A stretch of DNA of 64,000 bases from NCBI GenBank assembly GCA_004143945.1, contig SEHB01000007.1, forward strand, positions 1 to 64,000, given 5' to 3'. Shown in pieces: positions 54,047 to 64,000 of this stretch; the first letter of the stretch is position 1, and each line of letters starts with the position of its first letter. The DNA comes from Lysobacteraceae bacterium (GTDB lineage Bacteria > Pseudomonadota > Gammaproteobacteria > Xanthomonadales > Rhodanobacteraceae). The position numbers and the translations under genes are program-made. The notes beneath the pieces were generated by a model. That model ran no database searches. It saw only the letters and a list, made by a program, of their open reading frames with translations, and was not told the origin of the DNA.

Positions 54047-54358
54047 TCATTCGAAGCCGTCGGCGAAGATCACGTCGCTCGCGCTGCAACTGCTCCCTGC
54101 CGGCGTCGCGACGGCATCGATGGCATATCCGCCGCCCTCGGCGGATTTTCTCGATGGCGTCAGCCTCGCCTGCAGCTCGAATCCGCCGTTCGCCTGCACG
54201 GCTGCAGCTGCGTGCGCCCGGCCCTGCAATTCGAACCGGACCGGTGCGTCGTCGGCCTGCACGACGGGGCAGGCGAACAGGAACAGCAGTGTCGCCATGG
54301 TGGAACTCGACGCGCGCCGCGGACGAATCAGCGGCCGTCGTGGGATCGGCGCATCCAT
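54047..54358 (-). CDS. Small hypothetical protein ending in ...SDVIFADGFE
   Basis: 103 aa; starts 1 nt after the stop of the upstream gene; C-terminus CSASDVIFADGFE*. Confidence 0.6.
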   Translation of the reverse strand: MDAPIPRRPLIRPRRASSSTMATLLFLFACPVVQADDAPVRFELQGRAHAAAAVQANGGFELQARLTPSRKSAEGGGYAIDAVATPAGSSCSASDVIFADGFE

Positions 54359-54359
54359 C

Positions 54360-55709
54360 TCACTCGCCTCCGTCCGCTTCGAGCCGTGCGATGCGCGCGG
54401 TCAGCCGCTGCACCATGGCTTCGAGCTTCGCGTTCTTCTGCGCGAGTTCCTGCACCGCGGCGATCGTGACGATCTGCGCGGGATAGGTGTCCACCTGCAG
54501 GATCTCGTTCTCGGCGCTCCTCGCCTCCCCCGGCAGGTACTCGCCGGACCGCGTCACCGCATCCGGGAACACGTCGGCGAACTGCTGCGCGATCACATTG
54601 TAGTAACGCTGGTCGGGCACTTCGGGGTGTTGTTCGCGATACGCATCGGTATAGCGGAAGGTGACCGGCTGGACGCGCGCCAGCGTGTCGAGTGCGGCCT
54701 CGACCCGCGCCACGTCCTGCTTGATGCGTCCATCCGAATTGGCCTGCCAGGCGCCGGCGGTCGACTTCGTCGCGGTCCCTTCGACCTTGAGGCCCTCCTC
54801 GATGCTCACCGGATTGCTGACGTGCACGCCACCGGTCGCGCTGATCTGCATGATCCCGTTGCCGTTGCTCACGTAGATCCGACCGTTGTTGACGCCGCCG
54901 CGCGTGACGAAGCGCAGGTCGGGATCGGAATCGCCCCCCGCGCGCGGCGCGATGACGAAGTCGTCGGTGCCGACCGGCAGCGTCGAGGTGTTGTTGAGGA
55001 AGCCACCGTCCGAGTACACGACGAACTGGTTCGCGCCCCCGGTATGGACGCGACTGGCGTCGTCGACGAACGGCCTGCCGCCCCAGATGAAGCTGCCGCT
55101 GTGCGCGGCGTCCACGGTCGCGCTGCTGCCGCCGGCGAAGCTGTCCACGGCGTTGGCGAGGCCCTTGTTGAACGCGGCGGCGCGAGCTGCGTAGGCGCCC
55201 GCGTTGCCCACTTCGAACGACACGCCATCGGTGAAGTGCTTGATCCCCGCGCCGAAGCGGTCACCCACCCGCATGATCAGGTTCTGGTTGTCCAGCGGGC
55301 CGATGAAGTTGCCGGGGCCGACGTCGGCGTTGCCCGTCGTCGACCAGCATGCGCCGGCGCCGTTGATTTCCGAGCGGCCCGCCAGTTCGACGAAGTCATC
55401 GCCGCCGGCCTTGCGCACGGCGACGCCGATCCAGCCATCCTGCGTTGCCGCGTTCGACGCGAAATCCACCTCCACGCTGAAGAGGCCTTCGCGGACCTCG
55501 ACGCCGTACAACGTGACTGCATCGCCGAGTGATGCCGCCGCGTGCTCGCCCGCGTAGGGCGTCACGCGGAGGTCGTAGAGTCCATTGGCCGGCGCACCTG
55601 CGTCGTTCAGGCTGCCGTGGTAGGTGAACGAGGCGGCGTGTGCGCTGGCGCCGGCCAGGGCGAATGCGAGGCCGGTCGTCAGCGCGGCCCTGCGAATGCA
55701 TGCGTTCAT
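54360..55709 (-). CDS. Exported protein with putative endosialidase-chaperone/peptidase S74-like C-terminal domain
   Basis: Signal peptide MNACIRRAALTTGLAFALAGASAHA; AWQANSDGRIKQDVARVEAALDTLARVQPVTFRYTD...YYNVIAQQFADVFPDAV; C-terminal coiled coil. Confidence 0.8.
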   Translation of the reverse strand: MNACIRRAALTTGLAFALAGASAHAASFTYHGSLNDAGAPANGLYDLRVTPYAGEHAAASLGDAVTLYGVEVREGLFSVEVDFASNAATQDGWIGVAVRKAGGDDFVELAGRSEINGAGACWSTTGNADVGPGNFIGPLDNQNLIMRVGDRFGAGIKHFTDGVSFEVGNAGAYAARAAAFNKGLANAVDSFAGGSSATVDAAHSGSFIWGGRPFVDDASRVHTGGANQFVVYSDGGFLNNTSTLPVGTDDFVIAPRAGGDSDPDLRFVTRGGVNNGRIYVSNGNGIMQISATGGVHVSNPVSIEEGLKVEGTATKSTAGAWQANSDGRIKQDVARVEAALDTLARVQPVTFRYTDAYREQHPEVPDQRYYNVIAQQFADVFPDAVTRSGEYLPGEARSAENEILQVDTYPAQIVTIAAVQELAQKNAKLEAMVQRLTARIARLEADGGE

Positions 55710-55851
55710 GAATGCTCCCGTGCGGTGGTTGGGCGGCCGCGGACCGGAGTCCGGTGCGTGCAGCCGTCGCCAGTTACGCCGATCGGTCGGCAAACCCGCC
55801 ATTGCGCGTCCGGGCATGTCCGTGCACTGCGTTTGCTGCACAATCGACCGC

Positions 55852-56382
55852 ATGACGGAGTCCGCCGCGCTGCCGAGGGAACAGGCCATCCAGCTGCTGG
55901 CGGAGACCTTCTACGCGGACCTGCAGCGCCTTGCGCGCCACGAGCGCCACCGCGTCATCGCGCCATCGCAGACGCTGGGCACGACTGCGCTCGTCCACGA
56001 GGCCTACCTGAAGCTCGCGCGCCAGGGCTCGTTCGAGAACCGCGCGCATTTCCTCAATACGGCCGCGCTCGCGATGCGCCAGGCGCTGGTCTCGCACGCG
56101 CGCATGCGCCTGCGCGCGAAGCGCGGCGGTGGCCAGTCGGCGCTCGACCTCGATGCAATCGAGATCCTCGCCGAGAGCGACGAGCGCATCGCCGCGCTCG
56201 ACGATGCGCTGAATGCACTCGAACAGGCTTCGCCGCGGCTCGCGCGCGTGGTGGAGTGTCGCTACTTCGCGGGCTACTCCGAGAAGGAAACCGCACTCGC
56301 GCTCGGGATCGGCGAACGGACCGTGCAAAGGGACTGGAACATCGCGAAGGCGCTGCTGTACGAAGCACTGGACGCGATCTAG
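55852..56382 (+). CDS. ECF-type RNA polymerase sigma factor (TIGR02999/ECF_sigma70-like)
   Basis: FYADLQRLARHERHRVIAPSQTLGTTALVHEAYLKLARQ...VVECRYFAGYSEKETALALGIGERTVQRDWNIAKALLYEAL. Confidence 0.9.
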   Translation: MTESAALPREQAIQLLAETFYADLQRLARHERHRVIAPSQTLGTTALVHEAYLKLARQGSFENRAHFLNTAALAMRQALVSHARMRLRAKRGGGQSALDLDAIEILAESDERIAALDDALNALEQASPRLARVVECRYFAGYSEKETALALGIGERTVQRDWNIAKALLYEALDAI

Positions 56383-56421
56383 CGGCCCGCCAGGCAGGCG
56401 TGGCGAGGCGCGCTCGTCTTG

Positions 56422-59352
<2,931 letters not shown>

Positions 59353-59579
59353 GGCCAGCCTTCTTTTCCTGCGTCAGGGTAGCGCCGCGCGATGCGTCTT
59401 GCGACGGTGCTTGCACGTCGTACGCCGAATTGCGGCCAAGTCCGCCAGCGTCCATCGGCGCGGGGTGCGGCGTCCGCGGTGTGCGGATGCGGCGCCAGCC
59501 GATTAGACTTGCCGTTCCCGCGGCGCCGCCGCGTGTCCCGGACCGCCGCGCCTGCGCGTGCCGCCATCGAGAGAACCGA

Positions 59580-62300
<2,721 letters not shown>

Positions 62301-62331
62301 GTTCCCGCCGCGCCGGTCGCGGCACGCGCCC

Positions 62332-62430
62332 CTGCAGGAGCGGCGCAGCCGCGACCGTCCTGTTGCACGTTCGCGTGCGATGCGCGGTTTCGCGGCGTCG
62401 TCGATCGCGCCTTCGGCGCTCCTGCGGGTA
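62332..62430. repeat. BIME-like repeat downstream of aceE
   Basis: cctgcaggagcggcgcagccgcgaccg (62332-62358) and gatcgcgccttcggcgctcctgcggg (62403-about 62428) as an inverted pair. Confidence 0.8.
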
Positions 62431-62569
62431 GGTGCCGCGTGGGCGGGCGATCGCGTGGGTGCGCACCGTCGCGTTCGGTATCGTCGGGTGCGGCGATCCG
62501 CGGCGGGATCGCGTGATGTGTCCCGGTGGAGCGGAACACCGCCGGCGCGTGGCCGGCGGTGCGGGGCGA

Positions 62570-62929
62570 TCAGAGCGCCGCGTCCTTGAGCTTCTTCAGC
62601 GCGCGGACCTTGAGCTTGACGGTCGCCGGCTTCGCGGCGAACCAGCGCTCTTCCTTCGTGAAGGGGTCGATGCCTTTGCGCTTCGGCTTGGCCGCGACCG
62701 CGACCGCGCTGATCTTCAGCAGGCCCGGCAGCGTGAACGTGCCGGCGCCCTTCTTGTTGACCGAATTCGCGACAGCCTGCTCGAGCGATGCGAGCACGGC
62801 GCGCACGCCCTTGGGCTCGACGCCGCTGTGTTCGGAGAGGTACGCGACGAGGCCGGACTTGCCGAGCGCTTCGGTGATCGGCTTGGACGCGCTCTTCTTG
62901 CCGGCGGCCGGCTTCTTGGATGTAGCCAT
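62570..62929 (-). CDS. HU-family DNA-binding protein with C-terminal extension
   Basis: ITEALGKSGLVAYLSEHSGVEPKGVRAVLASLEQAVANSVNKKGAGTFTLPGLLKISAVAVAAKPKRKGIDPFTKEE... Confidence 0.85.
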   Translation of the reverse strand: MATSKKPAAGKKSASKPITEALGKSGLVAYLSEHSGVEPKGVRAVLASLEQAVANSVNKKGAGTFTLPGLLKISAVAVAAKPKRKGIDPFTKEERWFAAKPATVKLKVRALKKLKDAAL

Positions 62930-63274
62930 GGTGTTTTGTTCTCCCTTGGGGGTAGCGCGGCGATCCTGTAGCCGCCGCGTCGCCAAGCGTATCCGTTTTT
63001 TGGCGCTTGCGCGCAAGGGGGAGGCGCAAAAAACCCTGAAAATCGCACCTCCCGCAGCTGCTCGACGCGGCGAACGCCATTTCCGCCGCATCTGCGCCAC
63101 GCCGACCCTGCGTGCGCTGTCATGATCCGGTCGCTTCGGCACGCCAACCTGCGCGCCGGCGTCGACGCCCGGCGGTCCTCCCGATGCGGGAATCGCCCGC
63201 GAAAATGCCGATCGTTGACGGTAGACTGCGCGCGCCGCGTCCGTCGAAGTGGCCACCACCAGGGGATTTCCGCG

Positions 63275-64000
63275 ATGTCGTTCCAGATCCGTCGTCCGGC
63301 CGCCGGACGGTTTGCCGCATCACGTCCGTCGCGCCGCGCGCGCCTCCACGCATGCGCCTCGCTGCTGCTGCTCGGCCTGTCCGCGCCGGCGTTGGCGCAG
63401 GTGTTCCTGGACGTGCTCGACAACCCGTACCAGCAGAATTTCGACGGCCTGCCGGCGAGCGGGTCCGCGACCTGGACCAACAACGCGACGATCACGGGCT
63501 GGTACCACGCGCGCACGGGCACGGGCCTCACGGTCGTCGCGAACGACGGCAGCAGCAACGGTGGCAACCTCTACAGCTACGGTGTCGGTACCACGGCCGA
63601 GCGCGCACTCGGATCGCTCGGCTCGAGCAATGCGGCGGTGGGTCATCTGTTCTGGGGTGCGCGGCTGCACAACAACACCGGAGCCACGATCACGTCGCTC
63701 GAGGTGTCCTACGTCGGCGAGCAGTGGCGCAACAGCGCGGCGGCGGCGCAGACGATTTCGTTCTCGTACCTGCTCGGCACGCCCTCGGTCACGGGTTCGC
63801 TCGCCGACTTCCAGGCCGCCGGAACGGCGGTACCTGCGCTCGATTTCACCGGCCCCGTCACGGGCGGCACCGCCGGGGCGCTGAGCGGCAATCTGGTCGC
63901 CAACCGCGTCGCACGCAGCTTCACGATCGACGGACTGTCGATACCCGTGGGTTCGGAAATCCTGCTGCGCTGGTCCGATCCCGACCATACGGGCGCCGAC
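63275..64000 (+). CDS. Secreted protein, N-terminal part only (runs off the window); resembles the N-terminal domain of large extracellular nuclease/PEP-CTERM-type proteins
   Basis: Signal peptide LHACASLLLLGLSAPALAQ; QNFDGLPASGSATWTNNATITGWYHARTG...NLYSYGVGTTAERALGSLGSSNAAVGHLFWGARLHNNTGATITSLEVSYVGEQWRNS. No stop before the window end. Confidence 0.7.
   Translation, partial: MSFQIRRPAAGRFAASRPSRRARLHACASLLLLGLSAPALAQVFLDVLDNPYQQNFDGLPASGSATWTNNATITGWYHARTGTGLTVVANDGSSNGGNLYSYGVGTTAERALGSLGSSNAAVGHLFWGARLHNNTGATITSLEVSYVGEQWRNSAAAAQTISFSYLLGTPSVTGSLADFQAAGTAVPALDFTGPVTGGTAGALSGNLVANRVARSFTIDGLSIPVGSEILLRWSDPDHTGAD

Overview
High-GC chromosomal window, probably from a Xanthomonadales/Lysobacterales-like gammaproteobacterium (taxonomy inferred from gene order, repeat style and protein flavour; not searched). 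The core is conserved housekeeping DNA: mpl, hemL, thiE, rubredoxin, a PfkB-type kinase, mreBCD-mrdA-rodA-mltB-rlpA-dacA-ybeD-lipB-lipA, prc, an M20 peptidase, maeB and aceE. Interspersed accessory cargo includes two ECF sigma factor / Ser-Thr kinase-TPR modules, a sensor kinase/response regulator pair, several secreted proteins (FG-GAP/VCBS, a 2581-aa DUF11-type protein with an IPTL-CTERM-like tail, a putative S74/endosialidase-chaperone protein) and a 5'-truncated DinB-like gene abutting an IS3-family remnant. The most interesting signals are: (1) a short motif [IL]F-x-DGF-[EDG] near the C-terminus or at a domain boundary of four otherwise unrelated secreted proteins; (2) palindromic/short repeats inserted in frame inside two essential-type enzymes (mpl, aceE), with related copies between mreB and mreC and upstream of a glyoxalase gene; (3) an inverted REP pair whose two GTAGGAGC ends supply the stop codons of both convergent flanking genes; (4) two ECF sigma/kinase modules in which the sigma region 2.2 acidic motif appears replaced by Thr; (5) an A3-B4-A2 module architecture in the giant secreted protein, with a fossil duplicate of its 5' end just upstream showing only synonymous changes. 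No tRNA, rRNA or CRISPR was recognised.
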